From Paramecium sonneborni (taxonomy: Eukaryota > Ciliophora > Oligohymenophorea > Peniculida > Parameciidae): 64,000 nt of DNA. The stretch lies in contig CAJJDN010000062.1 of the NCBI GenBank assembly GCA_905182985.1, forward strand, positions 168,485 to 232,484, given 5' to 3'. The notes beneath the pieces were generated by a model, which was not told where the DNA came from, did not search any database, and saw nothing but the letters and a program-made list of their open reading frames with translations. Positions 12,000-25,790 of this stretch are shown here, piece after piece. The position numbers and the translations under genes are program-made. The stretch's first letter is position 1. Each line of letters opens with the position of its first letter.

Positions 12000-12578
12000 A
12001 TGAAAGAACGTTTTAGAAAGAAAGACAATTTCAATAGTAAAATGATTCTTACACAATTATTTTCTCTTTTGTGCACATACTATAGTGGAATGATAATAGT
12101 GTGCCTTTTTTTGGATTTTGCTGTTGGATTATAAGTAAAGTATTAAATGAATCATTAATAATTAGTTTCATTTAGGGTAAATTTGGGACTTTGGAATCTA
12201 CAACTATGAAACTTACTTTAGTGTTAACCTATTGAGTAATATTTTTAACATTTTAGTTGTTGTAAGCGGATTAGTAAATTTATTTTATAATTGTAGATCT
12301 TTATTGTTGTGAAAGGAAGCAAAGTTCTAGATTTTGTATTTTCTTTGTATTTATGGCATTTCATTATTTGTTGTGTTTTAAGTTCATCTGAATTTAATAA
12401 ATTGTGGCTAATAATAAATACGATTATCAGTATTCTAACTATATTTTTGGGAGAATATCTTTGTGTTAGATTTGATCAATAAGATATGCTCATAATTGAT
12501 AGATTATTTAAAAATAAGAAAAAACCTTTTGCAGAACATAAAAGGAATGATGATTTTATAAAAATCAATATTTAATGA
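12000..12578 (+). CDS. SYS1: SYS1-like Golgi membrane protein
   Basis: The start MKERFRKKDNFNSKMILTQL is followed by a first hydrophobic segment containing YYSGMIIVCLFLDFAVGL. Two introns (31 nt GTAAAGTAT...AATTAG, 23 nt GTAAATTTA...TTGTAG) restore a frame ending ...FIKINIQ at TGA 12576-12578. Four hydrophobic segments and the order WDFG...SNIFNILVVVSGLIFIV, KVLDFVFSLYLWHF, GEYLCVRFDQ match SYS1, where GEYLCxR is highly conserved. In other eukaryotes SYS1 sits in the trans-Golgi and recruits the Arl3/ARFRP1 GTPase. That role is inferred by homology. It starts about 70 bases after the kinase/LRR gene. Confidence 0.82.
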
Positions 12579-12585
12579 ATAAATT

Positions 12586-12771
12586 ATGATTTAAACAAAC
12601 TATTATAAAAATACATGTTCTTTTTTTAAAGAAGAAGGATATACTAAAGAAATGATTAACAGATACTATAAGAAACATATCTTAGGTATATTTAAAGAAT
12701 CTTTTAGAATAAATATCGTAAGATATATATTTAATTAGTTCTTATAATTGAGGCCAAATTTTAGTTCGTGA
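12586..12771 (+). CDS. Small hypothetical protein
   Basis: A short frame, MIQTNYYKNTCSFFKEEGY, begins 8 bases after the SYS1 stop and can end at TGA 12769-12771 (about 60 residues). Two candidate introns (GTATATTTA...TTTTAG, 22 nt, and GTAAGATAT...AATTAG, 21 nt) give different C-termini, so the model is not fixed. The segment TKEMINRYYKKHI looks helical and basic. No family recognised. Nothing further is supported up to 12954. Confidence 0.35.
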
Positions 12772-12954
12772 ATCCTATATTTAATATGAAAGGCAGAAAA
12801 GTTTTTGCCATTTAAAAATCAAGTTTTTAGTAAGAACTTTTTAGAGCAAAAAAAAACACAGGAGGGAGTTTGAATTTTATTGGTAATAGTTTATGATGTT
12901 AATACATATTTAAAATAGCATTCAATTTAATATTGATATTTATTATAAAAACGA

Positions 12955-13865
12955 ATGGGTAATTGCTGTGATGTAAGATAAACGCACAATTCTCCTAAAA
13001 TCAACAGTGTGCCTTCAGTTTCTGAAATTCTCTCAGAATCAGAAATCAAAGAATAATCATTTTAATTCAAAGAAAAGGGTAATCAATATATGCAGTAAAA
13101 ATAATTTAAAGAAGCTATCATTGCATATACATAGGCAATAGTACTTAATTTGATAAATTGATAGAATTTATATGATAAAGAATCAATCTATTATTCAAAT
13201 CGTGCTGTTGCCTATCGAACTGTCTAAGATTATGATAACGTTAAGAAGGACGCTATGCAAGCTTTATAATTAGATAATCGAAATGTTCGAGCTTATTTTG
13301 TTTTGGGAACAATTTATTTGATTTTAGGATAACAAGATAAATGCTTGAATTAAGCATAAGAAGGTGTAAATTTCTTGTTTTTAGGTATTGTGTAATAAAA
13401 TAATGAAGCTTAAAAACATATCGATTTAAAACCCTAATTGAAAGAAAGTGTTGATTACAACTATTCGCAAGGGCTTATTCTAAAATCTAAGCTAGAAAAG
13501 TCAGAGAATTATAAGGGTTCTATATTATAATATTTTAAGAATTCATAAAATTAAAGGATAGTCTAAATACATAATATGGAAAAACAATAAATTTAAGTAA
13601 GTTATCATATCCAGGAACAAAGGAATAGTATGTTCCAACATCAATAGAATGTTACACATGCATAATAACTCAAGAGTTGATGTTTGAGCCTATCTTATTG
13701 AGTAGTGGACATACTTATGAAAAATGTTCCATAAATGAATGTATAAGAGTTAACGGACCTTTCGATCCATCAACAAGATAAATCATTTAGGGCAATTACA
13801 TTCCAAATATTTAATTAAAAAATGCAATAGTTGATTATTAAAATAATACTCTTGAATTCTAATGA
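12955..13865 (+). CDS. STUB1: CHIP/STUB1-like E3 ubiquitin ligase (TPR + U-box)
   Basis: After MGNCCDVRQTHNSPKINS, a TPR array begins with FKEKGNQYMQQKQFKEAIIA and continues YYSNRAVAYRTVQDYDN and VRAYFVLGTIYLILGQQDKC. After a basic/Gln-rich linker comes a U-box: CYTCIITQELMFEPILLSSG, then HTYEKCSINECI, GPFDPSTRQ and YIPNIQLKNAI. TPR plus U-box in this order is the architecture of CHIP, which binds Hsp70/Hsp90 tails and ubiquitinates clients. Two introns (24 nt at GTACTTAAT..., 32 nt at GTAAGTTAT...) are supported by frame. An N-terminal MGNCC could be a myristoylation/palmitoylation signal, which mammalian CHIP lacks. Stop TGA 13863-13865. Confidence 0.85.
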
Positions 13866-13879
13866 AGAAATTTTTATCA

Positions 13880-14700
13880 TTTGATTATCTTTATTATTTC
13901 TTATATTTCTTTTTGGATATTCTACTACAGATTTATTTAATCCTCTTTACTAATATATTTACAATTACTATCCCTATCAATATTCCATTCTCCCAATATC
14001 CTCCAGCTATGCTATTAGGATTAACCTCTCTATTATAAAAGCGTATTTTAATTCATGATTGTTTCTTATTATATCTGGTTCATTCTAAAATTGTAAATAT
14101 TTCTCATGAACATCCACTCCCATATTTTAATTATCCTTCGTGATACTTCAAAAATATCATAAATCCTTATTGATTAATTTAGCTTCTTAATTTTTAGAAA
14201 TTATAGATAATGATACTCCTCTTGAATTTCAAAATATAGTAACAATTACAATTTCGATTCATTACTTTAGGGTTAAATTTTATAATATTTTTGTGATGTA
14301 CTCTTACTCATATTTATCCCATTCAAATATTTTTATGTTTGATGTTTTTTAATCATCATAATCCTTAATAGTTTTTAAATAATTGGTATATGATTGATTT
14401 CACTTATCTATGAATCTATTCATCGACTATTCCTACTTTTAGATTATTTATTTTGTTTAATTTTATACCAGCCAGAATTCATATACAAGTTATTCATTTT
14501 TAAATAGACCATCTTAAAGATTTTTGGCCTATTATAATTTCTCTTCCATGTAAAATCCCATTTATATTCTAACAATAATAAATAGATTAATCTTGTTATT
14601 CAAAAGCTGTTATTTCACATTATTGTCATTCACAAGAATAATATTATTATCTATTGGATTCTCTTTATAGACATACAGATTTGATAATTTGCATATGTTG
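13880..14700 (-). CDS. MORN-repeat-like protein, exons unresolved
   Basis: On the reverse strand MORN-like fragments recur in different frames: NGILHGREIIIG (about 14535-14570), YHEGQLKYGSG (about 14115-14150) and AGGYWENGILIG (about 13980-14015). Other coding-like stretches include LYVYKENPIDNNIILVNDNN and MGVDVHEKYLQFQNEPDIIR. I could not connect them with a consistent intron set, so start, stop and exon borders are approximate. MORN repeats usually mediate lipid or protein contacts. The alternative is a decayed gene. A 110-codon forward frame here is judged a shadow. Confidence 0.4.
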
Positions 14701-14835
14701 AAGGCACAACTATTTTTCTATTAAAATTCTTTTAAATTTTATATATATATATAATGACTCAGTTTTAAAGAAATACATATTAGTTTGTAAACAAAAATCT
14801 TAATTAAATTTTTTTTTAAAATCAAAAACAAAATC

Positions 14836-15586
14836 ATGAGCAAGGTCAGATAAATGAACAAAAAGAAGAAGTTTGTTGCAGATGGTGTCTTCTAAGCTGA
14901 ATTACACTCCTTTTTGAGCAGAGCTTTGACTGACGCTGGTTATGCTGGATTTGTTGTCAGAACAACCCCAGTCTAAACTGACATTGAAATTAAGGCTGCC
15001 AACACAGCAGGAGTCACAGGACCAGAAGGAAGAAAATTAAGAGAACTTACAAGCTTAATCCAAAAGAGATTTGGATATGCCAAAGGTACTTTTATTAATT
15101 TATATCTTTAATTTAGAGGCTCTTTAATTAATCGTCGCTAGAGTTCAATCAAAAGGATTATGTGCTCCAGCCTAAGCTGAATCACTCAAGACAAAATTAC
15201 TTGCTCAAGTACCAGTTAGAACAGCTGCTAATGCAGTCTTGAAATAAATCATGGCTGATGGTGCTATTGGTGCTGAATGTATTATCTCTGGTAAATTGGG
15301 ACAATAAAGAGCCAAGTCTATGAAATACAGAGCTGGTTACATTATCTCTACAGGTCAACCAAAGAAGGATTTGATTGATGTTGCTGTTAGACATTGCTTC
15401 TTCAAATAAGGTATCATTGGAGTCAAAGTAAAGATCTACAGACCATATGACCCATCTGGTATTTTATTTAAATTTATCTTTTTAGGCAAGAAAGGAATTC
15501 CCATTGAAGTCCCAGATAAAGTCAGATTCCCCGAATAAAAGGTCGATTAAGAGGAAGAAGAAATCAGAGAACTCATTAATCAATGA
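14836..15586 (+). CDS. RPS3: 40S ribosomal protein S3 (uS3)
   Basis: The start MSKVRQMNKKKKFVADGVFQ leads into FLSRALTDAGYAGFVVRTTP, the KH-domain GPEGRKLRELTSLIQKRFGY, and ISGKLGQQRAKSMKYRAGYI, all classic eukaryotic uS3. Introns at 15086-15116 (31 nt) and 15459-15485 (27 nt) are placed by exact frame restoration. The C-terminus is acidic and ends in LINQ at TGA 15584-15586, about 231 residues. Codon choice is noticeably less AT-biased than in neighbouring genes, as expected for a highly expressed ribosomal protein. It is a component of the small subunit at the mRNA entry site. Confidence 0.97.
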
Positions 15587-15620
15587 TATCAATGTATTCT
15601 AATATATAAAATAATTAATC

Positions 15621-16375
15621 ATGTCTTAAGATTATGTATAAAGTTCCATTCATTCTTATTTTAGTTAACTATAAAGGAAGTCCTATTTAAATATTGAAAA
15701 GTCCTGAATGGATAAATCAATATAATTAGTATTTAGAAGTGTATTGCATTTATTATGATGATGTTGAAAAAAAATCTATTCAACTAAATAATATCTATTC
15801 CAACCAAGCAATTTCAAAACTAGAAAGGCAGTAGATGACCTTTTTTATATACTTAGATTGATAAATCTTCAGAATTATCAATCTAAGTAAATAGATTTCT
15901 TATATCTAAATTAAGATTATCAAGGAAATTTCTAATAGCAATGGAAATGAAGAGATTGAAATTCAACAATTATTGGATCTGGGTGATTTTAAAGATTCTT
16001 AAGCATAAATGACCGATAAAATAACCACAGAGAAATAGCTGCTTACAAGGAATAAGTTGATGAGTAAGAATTTGAAGAAGAATAGCAAGAAAATGTAGAT
16101 CCAGCAGCTCCATAAATCTAAAAAATTGGTATTTTTAAAAAAAAATTACAGTATGAATAACTTCAGGAAGATATTGAGTTAAAGCAAGCAATATATGTAT
16201 CCAATTATAACTCAATATGATGAAAGATAGATCAAAAGAAATTAGATTAAATTTCAGAATAACTCGAAAACAACCTTTCATTTTTGATTCAAGAAATATT
16301 GAAGTAAATTAAATAAGCCCTGCAGAAAATATAAAAATCAAACTGGATAACCAGGATTTAATAAACTTGGAATTT
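15621..16375 (+). CDS. Coiled-coil protein, hypothetical, frames unresolved
   Basis: Between RPS3 and the proline-rich gene there are several coding-like segments in different frames: SPEWINQYNQYLEVYCIYYDD, then NSNGNEEIEIQQLLDLGDF, then either an acidic EQEFEEEQQENVDPAAP or a basic alternative, then KKLDQISEQLENNLSFLI with heptad character. Candidate introns (23 nt ending TACAG, 34 nt ending GATAG) do not give one clean frame. It is probably a coiled-coil gene beginning MSQDYV or nearby. Function unknown. Borders are approximate. Confidence 0.4.
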
Positions 16376-16400
16376 ACATATTTTATATAATTATAAAGTC

Positions 16401-17777
16401 ATGATGGCAGAATTGTAAGCAAGATAGGCCAAATTGGCCTTGCAAAGAATGACACCAGAGGAGAGAGCAGCATATGAAGCTAAAAATAAACCTCCTGCCC
16501 CTACTAATACAGGTGATGTCCAAGCTAAGCTTGCTCTCTTAAATTAATAAGATTCAGGACCTGTATAATCATAACAAAATGCACCTCCTAATACCAAAGT
16601 TATTGTCAATAAAGCAGCCCCTCCTCCTCCACCTCCACCACCACCTCCTCCTCCTCCTAAAGGAGCTGTATATAAAATCTTATAAATTATTTAAAGCCCC
16701 CTCCACCACCACCTAGACCTCCTGGTCCACCTGCTGCTAAACCAACCACTAATCCACCTTCAGCAATACCAGGTTAATAATTACCTCCTCCTCCTCCTCC
16801 TCCCGTCTAAAATAATCCACCACCACCACCTCCACCTGTTTAATAAGTTTCACCTTAGCCTCCCCCTCCACCTTAACAAAAGATTATGCCACCTCCTCCA
16901 CCTACATAATAATAATTTTAGCCTCCTCCTCCTTCATATTAACCTCCTACATAACCAACTTAATAATCAAGTGATGTTACATATTTCCCAGTCCCAGGTT
17001 AACAAAAATAATAATCATAAGAAGCTTCTTTCCCTGTTCCAAAAAATTAATAAAGTATCTCACATTATTTTATTATCTTAGGGTAAACTGTTGGAGATGC
17101 TAAATCTGTAGAATTTCCAGAACTTAAATAAGATAAGAAATAAAAAATTGAAGTTAATTGGTTTTTAGCTGTTGCTGGTGTTAATCTATAATAACAATTA
17201 TAAGCTACTACTTTTGATAATATTGATAAAATTACATAATTAGCTGCTCCCTAATAAAATGAGAATTAGAATCCAGAATTCTTTTCTATTAAAAAGGGAT
17301 TCAGAAAATTAGATCAAGATCCTTATTAAGCTGTTATTTATTTCTAAAAATCTGACACATCAGTTGTAAAAGTTACTAAAAATTTTGAAAGATACCTTAG
17401 GAATGACAATAATACTTGGACTTATAATTAAAATAAATAACATTTATAATTATTAAAAGAGAAATATGAAAATGAAATTACTAAATATAAAGCTGATTAT
17501 GCTCACAATGTACAATAAAATGTTTTGAAACAAATTGATGAGAATAGATTTTAAGCAGCTTCAAAAAAGTTAGAATAAATTATTTAAACTAAATTTTAAA
17601 ATAATGATTATTAAACAGCCCAGGCTCTATTACCATAAATTTAAGTAATTTTTATACATATGGTAGAACTTGAAAGAAACAAAAAAAAAATACGATGAAT
17701 TGAATCCTGCTGCAAGATAAGATTTAGTAAGTTCTTTAGAATCAATGATGATGGGAATAGAATCCATGGCTTCATGA
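16401..17777 (+). CDS. Proline-rich protein with coiled-coil C-terminus
   Basis: Starts MMAELQARQAKLALQRMTP (a second ATG follows at once). A run of Pro codons interrupted by a 29-nt intron and Gln-rich linkers forms a formin/WASP-like polyproline region (about residues 70-190). After a 27-nt intron the rest is Lys/Gln-rich with a helical segment (LLKEKYENEITKYKADYAHN) and a conserved-looking end, KYDELNPAARQDLVSSLESM...SMAS, at TGA 17775-17777. There is no FH2, WH2 or VCA domain that I can identify. Polyproline tracts normally bind profilin, SH3 or WW partners. A SEC31- or WASH-related role is possible but unsupported. Confidence 0.62.
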
Positions 17778-17867
17778 TTTTAAAATAAAAATATTATCAT
17801 CAAATAATAATATTTTTACTTATATAGCAATTATTTTATTAATTAAAAGCTTGAGTATAAATTAAAT

Positions 17868-19272
17868 TCATTTATTTGGGTTATTTATCTATCTTTTGTT
17901 GTATTTTATGAGCTTTTGAGTATATTACTTTAATTTTTATTTTAAATATATTATTTCTTAATTTTGTATTCCCAATTTCTCTTCTAGAGTCTTAATTTAC
18001 TCTTATAATGTCTTAACTGAATTTGAGTAGTTTTACTCCATAATGTTTAAATATTCTTTTGAATTCTTTTCATTAATATAATATCTTTTTAACACTTTTA
18101 TTTATTAGTTAAGTAATTGCACTTATGCATTTAATTGTTTTATTATTTTTATTGAATATTTTAGATGAATTTCTAAATCAACATGATCTTTTTTTTCTGA
18201 ATGAAAAGAATAATTAGAACAACTTTTTTTTAAATGATTAAAATTAATGTTGTTTTCATCAAATTAAAAAGACGCCAATTCTTATTTTATATCCCTTGTT
18301 TCTTCGTTAATATCAAATGCAGTTGTGTTTATATCTTCTCGAATATGATGATTTTCTCCTTATTCATCAATCGAAGAAAATGCTCCTGTTTTTCCATTAC
18401 CAATTGATTCTTATTTTTATGATTAGATAAGCTATTCTAACTCTGCTTTTTTTATCATCAACTCGCTGATTGTATTAGTGAATATCTTATTTTGATTATT
18501 TAATAATTAATTTTGGATTTTAAATGCTGAACTCTACTATTACAACTCTTATAATTCTTAATGAGTTATCTATATAATTTGTTTCATAAATTACATTAAT
18601 TTTCTCTAAAAACTAATTTTTCTCCTTACAACTATTAGATTATAATTATTCCATCTCTATTTGTAATTTAAGTAATTATCTATTTTAAGTAATTTAAACT
18701 TCTTCTAATTTTGAATTGCACTCTTTTAAATGTTTATTTTAGTTTATTAGAGAAATTTACAGATTTTCCTTAATTTCTAACTACTTTAAAATTTAAGTTT
18801 TACTTCATTCTCTAATTTATTTATTTTATCTTCTAAAATAAAAATTTATTCTAAATGGCTCTTTAATTTCTAATCAACTGTATGTTCTTTTTATGCAATT
18901 TAATCTAATAAATATTAATTCCACACTTTTTCTTATTCTTACAATTATTCATAATGCTTAGTTTACAAATGCTCTAATCTTGTCTATAATTCTTGAATAT
19001 GGCTAAAATTTAACTATAATTAGCTACATCTTGTATTAGGCAATTTCTTCTTAATTATTTAAGCTTGGCCTTCTAGAAGAATGTTACAACTATAATTCTA
19101 ATTGCTCTATAATTTAATCTTTTTCAACAATTATTTCTATAGCACTTTTTTCCAATTATTCAATTTAAATTTGCAATTCATTAATATTCTATAATGCATA
19201 ATCATATTATTTGATCATGCTATTTACACTTAAATTCTTAAAGACTTCCAAAGATTAAATTGTATTGGGCAT
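17868..19272 (-). CDS. Long coiled-coil protein, hypothetical
   Basis: Starts MPNTIQSLEVFKNLSVNSMI and ends ...IKYNKRQINNPNK at TGA 17868-17870, roughly 450 residues once short introns are removed. Much of it is heptad-rich (LQIQIEQLEKSAIEIIVEK, IIEQLELQLQ, LQEQIKTLEEKLG), with an acidic/Ser insert in the middle (GAFSSIDEQGENHHIRED). One or two frame changes need introns I did not place precisely. No motor or catalytic domain is visible. It may be a cytoskeletal or basal-body-type protein, but that is a guess. Confidence 0.55.
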
Positions 19273-20256
19273 CAAAAAATTCTGAATCTAATTTAATATT
19301 ATATTATTAGAAAAAATAATATAATAATTAGTTTATAAGAATAAATCAGTCTTTTGATTATTAGAAATAGATTTCTTAAATGTTAACAAAAAGTTTATAG
19401 AGGAAGTCTTACAAAAATAATTAGCTAAATTAGCCAAAAACACAATCTATTTCAAAAACATTGTTTTTCACCCCAAAAGTTTTACAATTTTATGTGAAAA
19501 AATCATTATTTTTTCAAAATTATTGATTGGTTATAAATAAAGCATTTTACAATTAATAATATTTGATAGATTATTAGAATCTACTTCTACAATTAAAAAT
19601 AACACTATTAAGTTTTTAATGAATGTTAAATAATTTGTCGGTCATATAAAAAATTAAATTCAATATTTTATGATATATATAAATGTATAGTTACCAATAG
19701 TTAAAATTTTTTATATGTTTACATTTTATAATTATAAATTTGAGGTAAATATTTCCACCTATGAGCAAATGAAATATTATTAACAAAAAATATGTTTGAA
19801 TTTGATAAGGATAGGAACTCTAGGTATGATTTATGTTACATACAAATTTAGGATTATATAGATAAATTTTAACATAATCAATTAATCAGAAATAACAATA
19901 ATTTAGAGAAAAAAAAGAAGGAAGTCGAATATTCCTTAAAGTTGAATAATAAGAGTAGAAATCAGATTAACTACTTTAATTTATGCAAATGAGAAACTTT
20001 AAGGAGATTTTTTCTTTTTCGAATCTTTACGATTCTCTTGTGGTGGAAAATTGTTGTTTATTAAAAGTTTAATGATAATTTCATAAGTTTTATTGAAATG
20101 AATATAGATGAAACACTTTCAAAGAAAATTAAGAACATAAATTTTTTCGGTTTACTTTGTGGCAAACAATACAATTAATTATTAATTAGAAAATTTGCTT
20201 TACTTTTAAAAATACAAATAAATTAGATTCATTAATAAAAAAAAAAAGTATTCAGA
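19273..20256. other. Long intergenic region with only weak ORFs
   Basis: No convincing gene. Two weak candidates are seen. One is a forward 41-residue frame starting at 19792 (MFEFDKDRNSR, one 28-nt putative intron, stop 19943-19945). The other is a reverse 37-residue frame starting MKLSLNFQQTTIFHHKRIV near 20090. Nearly 1 kb without a clear gene is long for this gene-dense window. Confidence 0.4.
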
Positions 20257-20677
20257 ATGGATTAAAGTGAGAATTTAGAATAGGATCAAGGACCAATAGA
20301 TTATTATAAAGAATCGATTAGGCTATATTACTACAATATTGTTTTACATTCTTATGTATATAAGTGGTATTTAGTATTAGTTAGAAAGAGTGAACTAAGA
20401 AAAAAATGAGATTAAGTCTAAATTGTAAAAATTCTAAGTTTTAGAAGATTAAGAGAGTGATATATCATTAGAGGATAAACGGAAAAGAAATAGAAGAAGT
20501 GCAGTTGAAATTCCTAGAAGTCATGTATGCACAATCTCTAATTGCAATAAATCCTATGGATCTGAGGGTTCATTAATGTAACATATGAAGATCAAACATG
20601 GGATGGTGATGAATCAGGATAAAATTGGTCAAGTTCTTGATCAGTTTAGATTCCAATATAGTAGTAACTCAAACTGA
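20257..20677 (+). CDS. C2H2 zinc-finger protein
   Basis: Starts MDQSENLEQDQGPIDYYKES and, after a 25-nt intron (GTATATAAG...TATTAG), gives exactly 131 codons plus TGA (20675-20677). A basic patch (DKRKRNRRSAVEIPRSH) resembles a nuclear localisation signal. It is followed by one classical finger, CTISNCNKSYGSEGSLMQHM then KIKH, with spacing C-x4-C-x12-H-x4-H. A single finger with an adjacent basic region suggests nucleic-acid binding. The C-terminal 30 residues are Gln/Asn/Ser-rich. Target unknown. Confidence 0.75.
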
Positions 20678-21417
20678 TTTTAATTAATATAATTAATGGA
20701 TCAATGTTTTTCTATATTCTAGAATAAGATGATTCTTCAAAGACAATTTAAACCTGAAAAATCTAACCAAATTTTAACAATAGTCGATTTAAAAAAATGA
20801 AATCTCTAATCTTAGAATAATTTTAGGATCAACTCTTTTTAAAACTAAATTTAAATTATACTAAAAAAGTTATAGATAACACTGCTCTATAATCAATATT
20901 TTTTGCAAGAATACCCCTTCTAGTCTAATTAAACAAAAAAATACTAAATTAATAATCTAATGGTTTCATAAATAATTCAATTCACTGATTTACTTTTTAC
21001 ATTATTATTGTTTGTACATAAACATCTATAGGAAAGTTTTTAATTAATTTTTATTGATGCATATTGTTTGTAGATAATCTAATCGTAATTGTTAGATTTT
21101 CTATATTAGTTCAATTACAAAGTTACAAAGAATAGAATTTAAACATAATACTATACTTAAAATAGATTATTACCAATTAATTTTTATTTTAAATTATTTT
21201 TAAAACATTATACTAACAAAATTTAGATGATTTAAACTTAGAATTTTAGAGCTTTAAATCTCATTTGATATTACTTTAAAATAATTCTTATCGTCGTTGC
21301 TTTTAAAAGCGATATCGATAAATTTTATTGTAAACCTATCAGTAAATGATTATATTATAACATTTACCCTAAAAATAATCTAAAATATAAAGTTGAATTA
21401 TAATGCTAATCTATAAA
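20678..21417. other. Intergenic region, one tiny ORF
   Basis: Only a 34-residue forward frame (MDQCFSIFQNKMILQRQ, 20696-20800) is visible, and it may be random. The remainder is AT-rich with frequent TGA in all frames. No RNA gene or repeat recognised. Confidence 0.4.
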
Positions 21418-21729
21418 TCATAATAATGTGGAATAATCAAATTAGCTCTCAATAATCCTCATAATTCTGGTATGAAGGCTTGTAACTTAATAAATTAAGT
21501 TCTATTAGAATTTGAGTAAATAATATATTTCCATACTCACAGGTTACTAAGAGTTCTAAACTTTATCTAATTTTATTAATTGTTTTTCCAGCTTTTTAGT
21601 TTATTTACTTCTAAAATCCACCTTTTTTGATTTTGCTTTATCATCATCTGAAAAATCTTAATCATCCCTTAGACGACAATCATCATTAGAAGTATCTAAT
21701 GTAAATTATTTTTAAGGCTTTCTATCCAT
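21418..21729 (-). CDS. Small charged hypothetical protein (103 aa)
   Basis: An uninterrupted reverse frame runs from MDRKPQKQFTLDTSNDDCRL to ...RIIESQFDYSTLL at TGA 21418-21420. The N-terminal third is acidic (RDDQDFSDDDKAK) and the middle basic (FRSKQTKKLEKQLIKLDKVQ), possibly a short helix or coiled coil. No family recognised. No intron is required, though a GTGAGT...TAATAG segment is possible. Confidence 0.5.
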
Positions 21730-22030
21730 AAAATAATGAATAAAAAATCATGCAATCTCATGAATAAATCTTATATAAAAATTATCATGATATTTATTTT
21801 AAACTTATTTCAATTAATACAATGATAAATATACTAATAAATTTTGTAAAAATAATTATATTACTTTGATTATTTATAAATAATAATAAATAAAACAAAA
21901 TTCAAAGAATAATCACATTATTGTTTTTAATTTAAATTAACTATAAATGATGGAAGGGATGATTATAAAGCATTTTTGTTTATTTTTTTAAATATACATA
22001 TATTTATTGTTTTAATTATATTTTTAATTT
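21730..22030. other. Intergenic region between divergent genes
   Basis: This 301-bp AT-rich spacer separates divergently transcribed genes and so must hold both promoters. No distinctive motif was recognised beyond oligo-A/T runs. Confidence 0.4.
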
Positions 22031-22780
22031 ATGCAATAACCTATTATTGATTAGAACATTATACAATCTACAACAGTTAAAACAATCAAAGAACTCAAAA
22101 AATTAGGAGATTCAAGGATTAATTTAGAAATTGAGGAGAATGAAATTAATGATTCAACATTAAGTGGAAAAAACTCTCCAGATGGAGATACATCAAAAAC
22201 TAATCATAAAAAAATTTCAATTCTTAAAAAACCCTAATTTACATATAATAGTTAGACTTAAAATCGTATTGGATCTATGAAGTAAACTATTAATAAACCT
22301 ACTGAAGAAGCTGCTGAATAAAGTAATGGATTCAAAAGAGCATCTTTAAGATAAGGTTCACTCAAACCTTTTAAACCTAATTCATAATTGTAATTATAAG
22401 GAAATGATCCTATTGATCTCAATAATGCCATTAATTTAATTTTAACTAAATGTAAGAGCATTAAGGAAGAATTTGAACAATTATAACTTACAAATACTTT
22501 GATTAACAAATTTATAAAAAATGACAAACACTTTCATTATTCTTTTTAGGCTTTTCTTGATGATTTAGTCTAAAATGGTAAACTATTTCAAAATTTGACT
22601 AATATATAAAAGCCTATTTTATAAAAAATCGAATAATTTACGATTAATCATGTTAAAAGGTGCATCTAAAAATAGTAGATTAACTAATAATACGAGGAAA
22701 AGTCAAAGCAGGTTGATACTCTATTTAATCGTTATTATAAAGAAATAGCAAATACTGAATAAAATATAAAATACTTTTGA
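22031..22780 (+). CDS. Hypothetical protein with coiled-coil C-terminal half (249 aa)
   Basis: A single uninterrupted exon of 249 codons plus TGA (22778-22780). The start reads MQQPIIDQNIIQSTTVKTIK. The first 130 residues are Ser/Asn/Lys-rich and probably disordered. From DPIDLNNAINLILTKCKSIK onward it is helical, with heptad-like spacing through LLQNLTNIQKPILQK-type segments to ...TEQNIKYF. No known domain. The absence of introns and balanced codon use support a real gene. The reverse open frame inside it is a shadow. Confidence 0.65.
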
Positions 22781-22890
22781 ACAAATAATAAAAGTTTGTA
22801 TGATGGTATTAGTATTGTTTTTTGTGAAATATAATTTTTATATATAATGTTGCTTCATAGTATTATATTGATCAAAATGTATTAAATAAA

Positions 22891-23515
22891 TCATTCTTAA
22901 TATAAATTATTTATTTTAATATAATCTATAATTTCTGGAGTTAGTATACCTAAACAATCAAAATATTTAGTTTTTGCATTTTTTATTCTTTTCCTAATTT
23001 CAGTTGAACTAATTCCATATTCAAAATCTTATACAAGTTCATAATGTGGAGGTAAATTTGTAATTTAATCGATTTTATGTGAATTTCTATTGAGGATGAT
23101 AAAATTAGTTTCTGCAATTAATTTTGAACCTTCAACCCATTTGTTTAAGCCATTTAATAAATCACTGCCTATTACAAAATACACATTTTAATATTTTTCT
23201 CTCATTTTTTATAGCATAAAATAAGTGGGTACTAATTATCCATTTTATACTTCATAATCATCAATAACAATTTAATCTAAATTTTGAAATTGATCTTAAG
23301 TTCTTTATATATTCAAATACTTTCTACAATCAATTATAGCATTTTATATCTATGAAATCCATCAGTTAATTATTTATCTTTTCTATTACCACATGGGACT
23401 AAAACAATTTTGTGTAAAATCTTTTAGTTTATTAATTCTGCTATCATTAAAAGATGACCAATTGTAGGAGGATCAAAAGATCCACCAATAATACCAGTTT
23501 TAAATGAGTTTTATT

Positions 23516-23519
<4 letters not shown>
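22891..23519 (-). CDS. NMNAT: Nicotinamide/nicotinate mononucleotide adenylyltransferase
   Basis: Starts MKQNSFKTGIIGGSFDPPT, immediately giving the nucleotidyltransferase GSFDPPTxGH motif that binds ATP phosphates. Later come FVIGSDLLNGLNKW (substrate loop, K/W of the family) and GISSTEIRKRIKN, the SSTxxR motif. It ends ...YIKINNLYQE at TGA 22891-22893. One or two short introns around ELKINFKI must be removed in the middle. The enzyme joins NMN or NaMN to ATP, making NAD or deamido-NAD. Its ATG overlaps the stop of the upstream kinase gene, on the same strand. Confidence 0.88.
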
Positions 23520-25769
<2,250 letters not shown>

Positions 25770-25790
25770 TAATTTATTTAAGTACTTATA

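Noticed and set aside
13862..14160. Forward frame beginning MKKFLSFDYLYYFLYF, about 110 codons, overlapping the CHIP stop
   Set aside because: Strongly Phe/Tyr/Leu-biased and antisense to MORN-like fragments on the reverse strand. Judged a shadow.
14740..14760. AT-dinucleotide runs as a functional repeat or origin (also near 45305, 51480)
   Set aside because: Short TA/AT runs are common in DNA this AT-rich and lie in intergenic spacers without further structure.
22258..22527. Reverse 89-codon open frame
   Set aside because: Antisense shadow of the uninterrupted 249-aa gene at 22031-22780.
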